Origin: Campylobacter concisus | GTDB lineage: Bacteria > Campylobacterota > Campylobacteria > Campylobacterales > Campylobacteraceae | DNA: 64,000 nucleotides | Assembly: GCF_002165775.1 (NCBI RefSeq) | Contig: NZ_NDYP01000003.1 | Location: forward strand, 248,001-312,000 | Reading direction: 5' to 3' | Shown: one piece after another, positions 42,060-51,095 of the stretch | How the letters are laid out: each line of letters begins with the position of its first letter | Position numbering within the stretch: the stretch's first letter is position 1 | Made by a program: the position numbers and the translations under genes | The notes under the pieces: model-generated | The model's database searches: none | Told to the model about the DNA's origin: nothing | Seen by the model: the letters and a program-made list of their open reading frames with translations, nothing else

Positions 42060-43073
42060 TCAAAATTCACCCTTTGGGTGCAAAATTTCTTTTAGTTCGC
42101 CATCACTTAGCTTGTAGTTATAAAATCTCTCGTAAAACTCTTTTGTTTTTTGCTCTAAATTTAGATCACTAAATTGCTCTGGGTAAAATGTCTTAGCCAG
42201 CCAAAGCGGATAAAGCGCACCTTCAGCACTTCTTACGCTCCAAAGATAAACGCCACTTGGCACTACAAAAATTTCTCCATTTTGCACAGCTTTTAGCTTA
42301 GCAAATGATGCGTTTTTAGCGATAGCATCGGCACTTTTTTGTGAATTTGTTATGATGATATCTGGGTTAAAGATGATGACTTGCTCTTCGTTTATCGCTT
42401 TTGAAATTTTAAAATCCCCATCACTTAGCTCTGAGCTTAAATTTATGCCGTCAGCCACGCTAATATACTCTGCGCCGATATCTTTTGAGCTAATGGTGCT
42501 AAAGTTTCCTGAGTTGTAGTTAAGCACCAAAACTCTCTTTTTTGGCGTTAAATTTGCTGTTTTTTGGCTTACAAATTTTATGTTGTCGTTAAAATAGTCA
42601 TTAAACTCACGCGCCCTTTTTACGCTCTTTTCGCCCCAAATTTCAGCGATCTTGCTAAAGCTGTCTTGTATCTCTTTGATACTTTGAAATTTATCTATCT
42701 TCACAACTGCGATGCCAGCGCTCTCAAGCTGAGCTTTGCTGTTTTCATCAAACATCATACCAACTGGTCCAAAAACAACTTGCGTTTTTGATGCGATGAT
42801 CGTTTCAACGCTGCTACTTAGCATGCCACTTTTGTTATCGTTGCTCTTTATTTTTGGAAAAATTTTTGACATTAGTGGAGGCAGTTTTGGCGCACCACTA
42901 ATTATATGATCTTCATTGCCAAGCATCGCAGAGACCTGCACAAATGCACCTATCAAAGGCGTAGCACACTCGATAACATCAGGCACTTCTACCTTTTTAT
43001 TGTCGCTATCAAGCACCACTCTTGCTTGCAAACTAACAAGCAAAAAAGCCAAAAGTAAAATTTTCTTAAACAT
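42060..43073 (-). CDS. Periplasmic metal-chelate binding protein (FecB/CeuE-like)
   Basis: Class III solute-binding protein of a siderophore/haem/nickel-cobalt type ABC importer, 337 residues. The start is ATG 43073 with AAAGGAG 8 bases upstream and a clean signal peptide (MFKKILLLAFLLVSLQA); the longer in-frame TTG start is rejected. The binding fold with a long central helix is suggested by DKFQSIKEIQDSFSKIAEIWGE (positions about 130-155). Related genes in Helicobacter mustelae handle nickel/cobalt, and others handle iron siderophores, so the ligand is open. The gene itself is intact although its ATPase partner is broken. Confidence 0.85.
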   Translation of the reverse strand: MFKKILLLAFLLVSLQARVVLDSDNKKVEVPDVIECATPLIGAFVQVSAMLGNEDHIISGAPKLPPLMSKIFPKIKSNDNKSGMLSSSVETIIASKTQVVFGPVGMMFDENSKAQLESAGIAVVKIDKFQSIKEIQDSFSKIAEIWGEKSVKRAREFNDYFNDNIKFVSQKTANLTPKKRVLVLNYNSGNFSTISSKDIGAEYISVADGINLSSELSDGDFKISKAINEEQVIIFNPDIIITNSQKSADAIAKNASFAKLKAVQNGEIFVVPSGVYLWSVRSAEGALYPLWLAKTFYPEQFSDLNLEQKTKEFYERFYNYKLSDGELKEILHPKGEF

Positions 43074-43084
43074 ATATTCTCCTT

Positions 43085-43861
43085 TTAATCCACCATCACG
43101 CAAGAGTAATGCTCGCGCTCATCGATGATATTTTTCACCACTCGTATATCTACGCTGTAAATTTTCTTTAAATTTTCGCTACTCATCGCCTCGCTAGCCT
43201 CGCCGTAGATGTAGTTTTTATCCCGTCCAAGCATCGCAACCTTTGCATTTAGATAAAAGACCTGCTCTGGTTGATGAGAGGTGAGAATAATGATGTAGCC
43301 TTGCTTTGCGAGCTTTTTTATCTCTTTTAAAACTCGCATTTGGTTGCCAAAGTCTAAATTTGCCGTTGGCTCGTCAAGTAGCATCACCTTTGAGCGTTGC
43401 GCTAATGCCCTAGCTATCAGCACCATTTGCCGCTAGCCACCACTTAGATCGGTGTAAATTTTATCTTTAAAGCTCTCTAAATTTAGCGTCTTTAACGCGT
43501 CTAGCGCTATCTTTTCATCCTCTTTACTAGGGCGCTCAAATATACCAAGTCTGGCATTTGCACTCATCATCACCACGTCAAAAATGCTAAAAGCAAATGG
43601 CGGTGTGTGAGCTTGCGGGACGTAGCTTATAAAGCTTGCTCGCTCTTTCTCGCTCATCTTTAGCGCATTTTTGCCGTCTATTAAAATTTTTCCTCCAAGT
43701 GGCTTTAAAAAGCCAAGTATCGTCTTAAATGTCGTCATTTTGCCAACTCCATTGCTACCAAGCAGGCAAAAGATGTTGCCATCTTGTAAATTTGCGTTGA
43801 AATTTTCTATAACTGCCTTTTTATCGTAGCCACAGCTTAAATTTTTTATCTCAAATTTCAC
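43085..43861 (-). pseudogene. FecE-like ABC ATPase, disrupted by an amber codon and Walker A damage
   Basis: The 258-codon gene has the correct length for a FecE/BtuD-type ATPase but an in-frame TAG at 43432-43430. It falls exactly in the ABC signature: LSGG-stop-RQMVLIARAL, where Gln or Glu is expected, a one-base change from CAG or GAG. Walker A reads GSNGVGKMTTF: the Ser/Thr after the invariant Lys, which binds Mg, is Met (ATG 43738-43736; Thr ACG would need one base change). Q-loop YVPQ, Walker B VMLLDEP and the H-loop SHQP are still present. Its start overlaps the permease gene by 4 bases. Both lesions predict no ATPase activity. Confidence 0.9.
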
Positions 43862-44868
43862 GCAAAACCCTTTTTGCTTTTATAGAGCAGATAGACAAAA
43901 AGAGGCGCGCCAACTAGCGAAGTGATGACGCCAAGTGGGATCTCGCTTGCCATTAGACTGCGTGAAGTGGTATCAACTATCAGTAAAAATAGCCCTTCGC
44001 CAAGCAGCGAAGCTGGAAAAAGTGTGATAAAATTTGCCCCCACGACAAAGCGCATGATGTGAGGGATGACGAGACCCACCCAGCCCACGATGCCGCAAAA
44101 TGAGACGCAAGTAGCGGTTAGAAGTGTTGAGGCGATGATGATTATGATGTTGTAAAATTTGACATTTAGCCCCATAGCCCTAGCCTCTTCTTCGCCAAAA
44201 CTAAGCGTATTTAGCTTGTATCGAAGCATGAAAAGCGGCACAAGACAGATCATAACTACGCAAAAAAGTAGAGCTAAATTTTTATATCCACCGCTTCTTG
44301 CTAGGCTTCCCATCAGCCAAAAAGTAACTTCTGGCAGTTTGTCTTCGCTGTCAGCTAGGAATTTTATAAGCGAGCTAAGCGCTCCAAAAAGAGATGAGAT
44401 GACGATGCCAGTTAGCACCATCACGAGTAAATTTAGCCTGCTCTTTACGATGACGCTACTTATAAAAACGACGGCAAAAACCGCAAACAGACCGCAAGCA
44501 AATGCGTTAAGCTGCACGCCTATGTAGTTAAAATTTAAGATGATAGCCACGCTAGCTCCCACAGCTGCGCCACTTGAGACGCCAAGGATGTCAGGCGAGA
44601 CTAAAGGATTTTTAAAAAGACCTTGATAGACAGCTCCAGAGCTAGCAAGCGCTGCTCCAACTAAGATGGCAAAAAGCACCCTTGGCAAGCGAATGAGCGT
44701 AAAGACCGTGTAGCCTTGCTCGTCGCTTGGTTGCTCGTTTAAAATAGCCGATCTTATAAACTCAAAAATTTGAGCGTAACTTATCTCGTAGCATACGATA
44801 CCTAATGAAAAAAAGAGCACCAGCAAAAGAAGCGCAAATAATGCAAAAATGATCTTTTGGCTACTCAA
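43858..44868 (-). CDS. FecCD-family permease of metal-chelate ABC importer
   Basis: Inner-membrane permease with about ten helices, 336 residues, normal for BtuC/FecCD. Family phrases are FTLIRLPRVLFAILVGAALASSGAVYQG (about 52-79, the conserved R-L-P-R and Gly-rich helix), LGVSSGAAVGA and GIVGWVGLVIPHIMR (the cytoplasmic coupling region). No stop or frameshift is seen. It overlaps the methyltransferase remnant upstream by 8 bases and the broken ATPase downstream by 4, showing the original tight operon. Confidence 0.9.
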   Translation of the reverse strand: MSSQKIIFALFALLLLVLFFSLGIVCYEISYAQIFEFIRSAILNEQPSDEQGYTVFTLIRLPRVLFAILVGAALASSGAVYQGLFKNPLVSPDILGVSSGAAVGASVAIILNFNYIGVQLNAFACGLFAVFAVVFISSVIVKSRLNLLVMVLTGIVISSLFGALSSLIKFLADSEDKLPEVTFWLMGSLARSGGYKNLALLFCVVMICLVPLFMLRYKLNTLSFGEEEARAMGLNVKFYNIIIIIASTLLTATCVSFCGIVGWVGLVIPHIMRFVVGANFITLFPASLLGEGLFLLIVDTTSRSLMASEIPLGVITSLVGAPLFVYLLYKSKKGFA

Positions 44869-45510
44869 ATTTCATCTCCCGCACGTCCCACCAGATGAGA
44901 TAGCTCTTGGTTTCTCTTTTAAATTTATATCCGTTATTTGTTTTGGTAAGATATTTTTCTACGTTTTGTTTGTAAATTTCTTCTTTTTCGGGCGCGATCT
45001 CACCAACAAATCTAAAATAAGAAAACGCCTCTTCAAGGCTAGCAAAATCCCTCTCAAAAATGGTGTCTATTATCTTTAAATTTGGATTTGCTCCCATGTC
45101 GTAAGCGATGTTAAAGATAAAGTTATAGCCAAATCTCCTATCGCTAAGACCTGCCTCTTTTTCATCTTTTATCCCTTTTAAGAAGTCTTGCCAGATATCT
45201 TTTAGGCTCGGATGATCTGGCAAAAACGAGGTCATCACGACATATTTTTTAGCAAATTTGCAAAGCTTTTTTATATCAAAAAGCCCAACCGAGCGTGATG
45301 CTAGCACGATGTCATGTTTTGGCAAGCCCTTTATGCTCGCCTCATCACTCCAGTCTTTTTGGATGAAATTTATATTTTTTACTCCAGCCTCTTTTGCATT
45401 TTTTTAGCGTATTCAAGCATTTTTGCAAACGGATCTAGCGCGCTTACACTCTTTGCTAGCTTTGCAAGTGGCACGCCAAGTCTTACTGGGCCACATCCCA
45501 CGTCTCTCAT
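44861..45510 (-). pseudogene. SAM-dependent methyltransferase, 5' deleted and frameshifted
   Basis: Remnant of a class I methyltransferase. Motif I is visible as DVGCGPVRLGVPLA (45505-45465), followed by VSALDPFAKMLEYAKK. The frame is then lost at a run of seven A on the minus strand (45405-45399). Adding one A restores KKNAKEAGVKNINFIQKDWS and joins the second frame, which is open to 44861 (LPKHDIVLASRSVGLF onward). The first ~50 codons are missing: upstream of 45510 the sequence belongs to the TonB receptor. A methyltransferase between a TonB receptor and FecCD genes suggests chelator or metal-complex chemistry, but the role is unknown. Confidence 0.85.
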
Positions 45511-47086
45511 ATTGTTTGCTTCTAATAGGCTCTACTGTTAAAGTCTCACCTGTTCTAGGTCCTCTTCTAAAAGTATAAGTTGATTGTTCATTTGAGATAC
45601 TATCTGCATAAGTAGTATAAAGGCTTACGTTTTCAACTGGCTTATAGACAAGGCTTACACCGTAGTTAAAGCCACTTTTATCATAGTTTTTCTCTTTAGA
45701 TGGATCTAGCTTATAGCTTGTAAACCAGCTTCTTGAAACTGATAAGATAGTGCTAAAGTAGTCATTGAATTTAATATCATCAACAACAGAAATATTTTTC
45801 ATATCGCTACTACTACTTTTATATCTACCGCTTCCTTTTTTCACATGTGGATTATTAAATATTACTGGATGATATAAATTTGAGTTACCAAGCACTCTTT
45901 CTTCACCTCTATTTCTAGCACTATAAATGGTCCATCGGTAGCCGTTTGTAGCTATGGCAAAATTATGAGATAAAGGCCCCGTTTCAAAATTTGTCAAACC
46001 TTTTAAGAACCAGCTATCTACATCAAATCTACCAGATGCACCACTGCCACCACTTTTAGTAACTTCATAATCTCCATTTTGATTTAAGAATTTTCCATCG
46101 GTGCCATACATATCTCTGATAGCCTTTTGCCACTGATAGCCACCTTCAAAGTACCAAGTTCTCTGTTGGAGCGTATTTTAGTTTTACACTAGCTGTCGTT
46201 GTTTTAAGGTGATTACCACCAAAAGACTGCTCAAGTCCTCTTTTAGTATCTTTTACAGGGCTTGGTACGTCAAAATTTGCTACTCCGTTTGTTAATGGCA
46301 TGCTAAATCCACCTGGCATACCTGAGTCTTTATGCTCATAGTGGCTAAAGTTTGTCTCAAGTGTCAAATTCTCTGTAAGATAAAAATCAAGTCCTAGTGA
46401 GGCTAAGCGACGAGAGAATTTACTATCTTTAGCATTCTTTTCACCGCCTGAATAGTAAAAGACACCCCTATATCCAACTTTTTCAAATTTGTTTGAAGTA
46501 TCAAGACCTACGCCCAAATTTGACCTTGAGCTGTAATCAGTCCAGATAACGTTTTGAAGTGGGACTGGGCGCTTGCGAGAGTAGAGGAAATATCCAGAAG
46601 GTGTAGCACCACCATAAAGCGAGCCAGCAAGTCCGTTTTGGATTTGCAAGCTCTCAAACATAGCCATAGGTATAGCTGTGGTTGATGAAGCATAAAAACC
46701 ATCCCAAAGGACGTTACCTGCGACTGAGCCTTGAAAGCCACGAGTTTGCGGACGACCAACATCGCCACCGCCACGATATTGAATTTGTGCTGAAGGAAAA
46801 TACCTAACTGCATCTTCAAAACCTTGAACACCTTGATTATCAAGAACCTCTTTTGAGATCGTATTTACTTGATAAGGCATATCTATAACTTTTTTGTCAG
46901 CCAAAGGACCAGCGGCTACTCTTTTGCTTAAAATTCCTTCATCGATGCCACTCTCGCTGATGTTGTCACTGACTGAATTTACTTCGATACCCTCAAGTTT
47001 TGTCGTTTGCACAGCAAAAACTTGACTTAAAAACCACTGCACATCAAAAGCGCAGCACATGTTGCAACTGAGATTTTGTAACTCAA
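45511..47086 (-). pseudogene. TonB-dependent siderophore receptor, two frameshifts and a lost 3' end
   Basis: Outer-membrane receptor of the ferrichrome/siderophore type: plug residues VIDMPYQVNTISKEVLDNQG, GGGDVGRPQTRGFQG and LQIQNGLAGSLYGG, then beta-barrel strands. The likely start is TTG 47086 (AAGGAG 6 bases upstream), giving MSYKISVATCAALLMCSGF; the frame breaks in a T5 run (47033-47029), and one more T would continue LSQVFAVQTTKLEG. A second break is an extra base at 46157-46158: GAGAAC-T-TGGTAC, where removing one T restores ENWYFEGGYQWQ. The coding sequence stops at about residue 525 (EPIRSKQYE) and runs straight into the methyltransferase remnant, so roughly the last quarter is missing. 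Confidence 0.88.
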
Positions 47087-47341
47087 TTTTCACTCCTTTT
47101 ACTAAAAATTTTACATCTGAAATGTTACTAAAACAAATATTAAATATAATTTATTAATTTATTAAATATTTAAAAATATATTTTATTCAAAAAAGCTGAA
47201 ATAAGGCATTATGAGAACTATTTTTAAAAAATTTCATAGCTTTGATAAGATAAATAGATACTATAAATATAATTTTTTATATCGACAAGTAATGCTTTAA
47301 ATTTTAAGAAAAGTAATAATTGATTTTTCTGTTTATAGTAG

Positions 47342-47368
47342 AATTTTGGCTAAAAATTAGCCAAAATT
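47342..47368 (-). terminator. Terminator of the oor operon
   Basis: AATTTTGGCTAA (47342-47353) and TTAGCCAAAATT (47357-47368) form a perfect 12-bp stem with a 3-base loop. The stem begins in the oorC stop codon. A T-rich flank on the minus strand supports an intrinsic terminator. Confidence 0.75.
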
Positions 47369-47919
47369 TATTTTAAAAGCTCTTTTGCGTATTTTAGACC
47401 TAGCTCATAAGCTTTGGCATTTGCCTCTTTGACCTTAGCTGGCACGCTTGCTAGCATCTCTTCACGCACTAAATTTTCATCCATGCACTTGCTCATCGCC
47501 ACAGCCACGCCAAGAGCCACAACACTTTGAGTGATAACATTTCCGACCTCGTCTTTTGCGATAGAGATGATAGGGATTTCATAAATTTTCCAGCGCTTTT
47601 TATCCTCATCGCTTACTTTTACCAAATTTGGCTCGACAACGATCGCACCGCCCTCTTTCACTCCACTTTTAAAGGCATCGTAGCTTATCTGCGCAGTTGC
47701 TAGCATGAAATCTATCTCGCCCTCGTTTGCATAAGGATATAAAATCTCTTTCTCATCAAGTATGATATCGACCTTTGTTGGGCCACCACGCACCTGAGAT
47801 GTGTAGGTAGAGGCCTTGACGCCGTATCCGCCTGCCTTTATTTTGGCAGCTGAGAGGATCTCGCCTGCTAGTATGACGCCCTGTCCGCCAACGCCAACAA
47901 ATCTTAATTGTGACTTCAT
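47368..47919 (-). CDS. oorC: 2-oxoglutarate:acceptor oxidoreductase, gamma subunit
   Basis: Gamma subunit (183 residues) of the four-subunit OorDABC enzyme that oxidises 2-oxoglutarate to succinyl-CoA, replacing the NAD-linked dehydrogenase complex in Campylobacter and Helicobacter. Signature phrases are RFVGVGGQGVILAGEIL (about 5-21), TSQVRGGPTKVDI and NVITQSVVALGVAV. It overlaps oorB by 4 bases (ATGA). Last gene of the operon. Confidence 0.94.
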   Translation of the reverse strand: MKSQLRFVGVGGQGVILAGEILSAAKIKAGGYGVKASTYTSQVRGGPTKVDIILDEKEILYPYANEGEIDFMLATAQISYDAFKSGVKEGGAIVVEPNLVKVSDEDKKRWKIYEIPIISIAKDEVGNVITQSVVALGVAVAMSKCMDENLVREEMLASVPAKVKEANAKAYELGLKYAKELLK

Positions 47920-48761
47920 GCTAGCTCCTCAAAATTTATCGCTTCATTGCTCATGGCAGCCTTTCTTACCATGTCGTAAGCCTTGGTGTATTCGATCTTT
48001 TCTTCATCTTTATGCAGAACACCAAGTGGGAAAATGCCCTTTTTCTCCTCATCACTTAACATGTCAAATTTAACCTTGCTAGTCGTGCGGCCCTTTATCC
48101 ACTCTAAATTTTTCACCGCTTCGCCCATTTTATTTTTGCGACCTAAATTTATATGGCAGTTTGAAAACACATCGAAAAAGCTGTATCCATCGTGGCTAAA
48201 GCCCTCTACAAAGAGCTTTGTAAGCTTCTCTGGCTCGATGACGCTACCACGCGCGACAAAGCTAGCGCCTGCGGCAGTTGCGAGCTTACAGGCATCAAAG
48301 CTAGGATCGATGTTGCCATACTGCGCTGTGACCGTCCACATGCCCTTTGGCGTGGTTGGGCTGGTTTGCGAGTTTGTTAGCGCGTAGATAAAGTTGTTTA
48401 TCAGGATGTGATTTAGCCCGATATTTCGGCGGCATCCATGTATCGTGTGGTTGCCTCCGATCGCCAGTCCATCACCATCGCCAGTTACAACAATGACGTG
48501 CTTATCTGGATTTGCCATCTTTACGCCAGTGGCGTAGGCTACGGCTCTGCCGTGAGTTGTGTGGATAGTGTTGCAATCTAAATATCCACTAAAGCGGCCA
48601 GAGCAGCCTATGCCTGAGACTACGCAAACGTCGTTCATATCCCAACCCATGGTGTCGATAGCGCGGATGAGTGCCTTTAGTATGACGCCGTCGCCGCAGC
48701 CCCAGCACCAAAGAGTAGGCATTTTATCTGTTCGTAAATATTTATCATAATTAAAAGCCAT
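47916..48761 (-). CDS. oorB: 2-oxoglutarate:acceptor oxidoreductase, beta subunit (ThDP-binding)
   Basis: 281 residues. Thiamine diphosphate-binding subunit with the pattern TGDGDGLAIGGNH (about 90-102) and a matching NN later (LINNFIYALTNSQTSPTT). The cysteines in PTLWCWGCGDG (about 15-25) and GIGCSGRF are typical of the iron-sulfur-linked beta subunits of 2-oxoacid oxidoreductases. It overlaps the end of oorA by 11 bases. Confidence 0.95.
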   Translation of the reverse strand: MAFNYDKYLRTDKMPTLWCWGCGDGVILKALIRAIDTMGWDMNDVCVVSGIGCSGRFSGYLDCNTIHTTHGRAVAYATGVKMANPDKHVIVVTGDGDGLAIGGNHTIHGCRRNIGLNHILINNFIYALTNSQTSPTTPKGMWTVTAQYGNIDPSFDACKLATAAGASFVARGSVIEPEKLTKLFVEGFSHDGYSFFDVFSNCHINLGRKNKMGEAVKNLEWIKGRTTSKVKFDMLSDEEKKGIFPLGVLHKDEEKIEYTKAYDMVRKAAMSNEAINFEELA

Positions 48762-49881
48762 AAATTTCTCCTATCTTCGCCTCGATCTCGCTTGGGCTTA
48801 TCGGTCTGCCGTTTGCTTTTAGCAGTGTTGCAAAGTCATCTCTTAAGATGATCTTTGAAATTTCGCCACTATATTGACCTAAATTTAGCTCGCAGACCAA
48901 AATTTTCTTAAATTTATCTGATATCTCTTTTAGTTTTTTAGCTGGAGCTGGAAAGAGTGTGAGTGGCTTAAATAGCCCTACTTTTAGCCCTTTTTCACGT
49001 AAATTTAATATCGCTTGCTTGGCTGAGAGAGCCACACTACCAAAGGCGATGATGCAAATTTCTGCATCTTCAAGCATAAACTCTTCAAATTTCTCGCACT
49101 CATCTACGTGTAAATTTATCTTATTAAATAGCCTATTTATCGAGTTTTCAACGATCTTGCCATCTTCTGTTGGAAAGCCAGTAGCGCCGTGATGAAGCCC
49201 AGTTATGTGGTAGTGATAGCCTTTAAAGAAAGGATTTAGCGTGGCTGGCGCGTCTGGTGCCGCCTCGTAGGGTTTATACTCTTTTGGCTCACCAATAAAT
49301 TCTTTTCTTTTATAAATTTCTAGCTCGCTAATTTCTGGCAAACGCACCTTTGCTTGCATGTGTCCTATCGTCTCATCAAGTAGTAGCATAACTGGTGTCA
49401 TAAACCTAGCAGCGAGGTTAAAGGCACGCACTGTTTGCGTATAGCACTCCTCAAGGCTGCTAGGAGCCAAAACTATCATATTTACATCGCCATGAGTTGG
49501 GTTTTTAGCCTGCAAGATATCGCCTTGTGCGACGCGGGTTGGCAAGCCAGTTGAAGGGCCGCCGCGCATGACATTTACGATGACAAGTGGTATCTCAGCG
49601 ATAAAGCCAAGGCCTATTTGCTCAGCCTTTAGTGAAATTCCTGGACCTGAGCTTGCAGTCATCGCCTTAGCGCCACTCGCACTTGCGCCAAGAGAAACTG
49701 AAATTCCAGCTATTTCATCTTCCATTTGTATAAATGTACCGCCATGTTTTGGCAAAAGCACGCTTAGCTCGTGGGCGATCTCACTGCTTGGAGTGATCGG
49801 ATATCCACCAAAGAAGTTACAGCCGCACTCGACCGCAGCCCTTGCTACTAGGGCATTTCCAGTTGATACTAGCTCTCTCAT
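48751..49881 (-). CDS. oorA: 2-oxoglutarate:acceptor oxidoreductase, alpha subunit
   Basis: 376 residues. Contains the alpha-subunit phrases GGYPITPSSEIAH (about 24-36), QMEDEIAGISVSLGASASGAKAMTASSGPGISLK (about 57-90) and the C-terminal pyruvate-ferredoxin-oxidoreductase domain II (VGLFKPLTLFPAP). It starts inside the oorD stop (4-base overlap), so all four oor genes are translationally coupled. Confidence 0.95.
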   Translation of the reverse strand: MRELVSTGNALVARAAVECGCNFFGGYPITPSSEIAHELSVLLPKHGGTFIQMEDEIAGISVSLGASASGAKAMTASSGPGISLKAEQIGLGFIAEIPLVIVNVMRGGPSTGLPTRVAQGDILQAKNPTHGDVNMIVLAPSSLEECYTQTVRAFNLAARFMTPVMLLLDETIGHMQAKVRLPEISELEIYKRKEFIGEPKEYKPYEAAPDAPATLNPFFKGYHYHITGLHHGATGFPTEDGKIVENSINRLFNKINLHVDECEKFEEFMLEDAEICIIAFGSVALSAKQAILNLREKGLKVGLFKPLTLFPAPAKKLKEISDKFKKILVCELNLGQYSGEISKIILRDDFATLLKANGRPISPSEIEAKIGEIYGF

Positions 49882-50189
49882 GCGCTCTCTCCAAGCTTTG
49901 CAAATTTATTTGCCTTTACAGCAGCAGCTCGCTCTTTGCTCTCAGGCGTTAGCTTTGCAAATTTAAAGCCTTTTTCAGCCACATAAATGGCAAAATCAGG
50001 ACAGTGAAGCTCACAGTCGCGACAGCCTATGCATGAGTCAGCATAGACGACCTCTATCATCTTACCAAGCACTGCTTTTGGCTCAAGCCTCATCGCTAGC
50101 ACGCCTGCTGGGCAGTAGCTCACGCAGACATCACAGGCCTTACACCTGCTCTCATCGACCCAAACAGGTACATTTTCTTTTATTATCAT
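49878..50189 (-). CDS. oorD: 2-oxoglutarate:acceptor oxidoreductase, ferredoxin-like delta subunit
   Basis: 103-residue 2[4Fe-4S] protein with CKACDVCVSYCP (about 18-29) and CIGCRDCELHCP (about 53-64), the electron outlet of OorDABC. The start ATG at 50189 has AGGAATATAG upstream, formed from the end of mdh, so mdh and oor are probably on one transcript. In C. jejuni sucC and sucD lie between mdh and oorD (recalled); here they are absent. Confidence 0.94.
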   Translation of the reverse strand: MIIKENVPVWVDESRCKACDVCVSYCPAGVLAMRLEPKAVLGKMIEVVYADSCIGCRDCELHCPDFAIYVAEKGFKFAKLTPESKERAAAVKANKFAKLGESA

Positions 50190-50197
50190 CTATATTC

Positions 50198-51091
50198 CTA
50201 ATCCAAACTTTCTTTTAAAAATTTAATGTTTTTTCTAATATCAGCTTCGCTTTTACTTAGCTGCTCTTGCTCACTTTCATTTATATTTAGCTCTAAAATT
50301 TCTTTTAAGCCCTCGCGTCCAAGCCTTACTAGCCTGCCGCAACTTAGCTCATCATCAAGAAGCACGCTAGCACTTAAAATTTCATCACTCTTGCCCATGA
50401 TCGTTTCACACATCTTCACAACTGCAGCCGCTGGTGCATAGTAAGCTGAAGTGCCAAGAAGCTTAACGATCTTTGCGCCACCTGTGCTTGTCTCTTTTTT
50501 AAGAATTGCCAACTCATTTTCGTTTAAATTTTCGCTGATATTACTAGCAGATACGATCATCTCGTCGTTGTGAGCGCCAATTATCTTTGTCTTTAGCTCT
50601 TTTGCATCTTTATCTTTTAGAATTGCTAGCTCATATCTGCATCTTGCCCCATCTAGTTCACCAGCCATGCCGATCACTTTATTTTTGCTAAAACCACTAA
50701 ATTTATGAGCCGTCCAGACCATCACATCAAGCGGATTTGTCACGACGATTATCACCGCATTTGGTGCAAATTTTGCGATATTTTGAGCCATTTGTTTTAC
50801 AACAACGGCATTTTTAAGGAGCAAGTCCTCTCTTGTTTGACCCTCTTTTCTTGGGCTTCCAGCAGTTACCACTACTATATCACTGCCCTCTATTAGCATA
50901 AAGTCATCGCCACCGCAAACGGTAGTTTTAGCATTAAAAACGCAGCTTGACTGCGCTAGATCGATAGCCTTTGCACGTGCCACGTCACCAAATATATCCA
51001 CAAGCGCGATCTCATCGCAAACCTCCCTCATACAAAGCGCATAAGCTATGCTTGCACCGACGTTTCCAGCTCCAACTATACTTATTTTCAT
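50198..51091 (-). CDS. mdh: Malate dehydrogenase (lactate/malate dehydrogenase type)
   Basis: 297 residues. NAD-binding motif IVGAGNVGASIAYA (about 4-17), Asp of VDIFGDVARAKAIDL, NPLDVMVWTAHKFSG, and substrate arginines in SPRKEGQTRED (an Arg at the specificity position, favouring malate over lactate). The catalytic His usually found in the G-x-H phrase is in IIGAHNDEMI (about 179). It starts 4 bases after the icd stop. Confidence 0.93.
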   Translation of the reverse strand: MKISIVGAGNVGASIAYALCMREVCDEIALVDIFGDVARAKAIDLAQSSCVFNAKTTVCGGDDFMLIEGSDIVVVTAGSPRKEGQTREDLLLKNAVVVKQMAQNIAKFAPNAVIIVVTNPLDVMVWTAHKFSGFSKNKVIGMAGELDGARCRYELAILKDKDAKELKTKIIGAHNDEMIVSASNISENLNENELAILKKETSTGGAKIVKLLGTSAYYAPAAAVVKMCETIMGKSDEILSASVLLDDELSCGRLVRLGREGLKEILELNINESEQEQLSKSEADIRKNIKFLKESLD

Positions 51092-51095
51092 TTTC

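Noticed and set aside
43430..43432. TAG in the ATPase as a programmed read-through or pyrrolysine codon
   Set aside because: No sign of a Pyl system, and the Walker A is damaged as well, so plain inactivation is simpler.
46508..46843. 111-codon frame overlapping the receptor plug region
   Set aside because: A +1 shadow of the TonB receptor remnant; the receptor frame has the conserved plug motifs.
47094..47341. A Fur box before the TonB receptor
   Set aside because: The gap is very AT-rich with partial symmetry only; no stretch came close to the consensus, so I do not claim a site.
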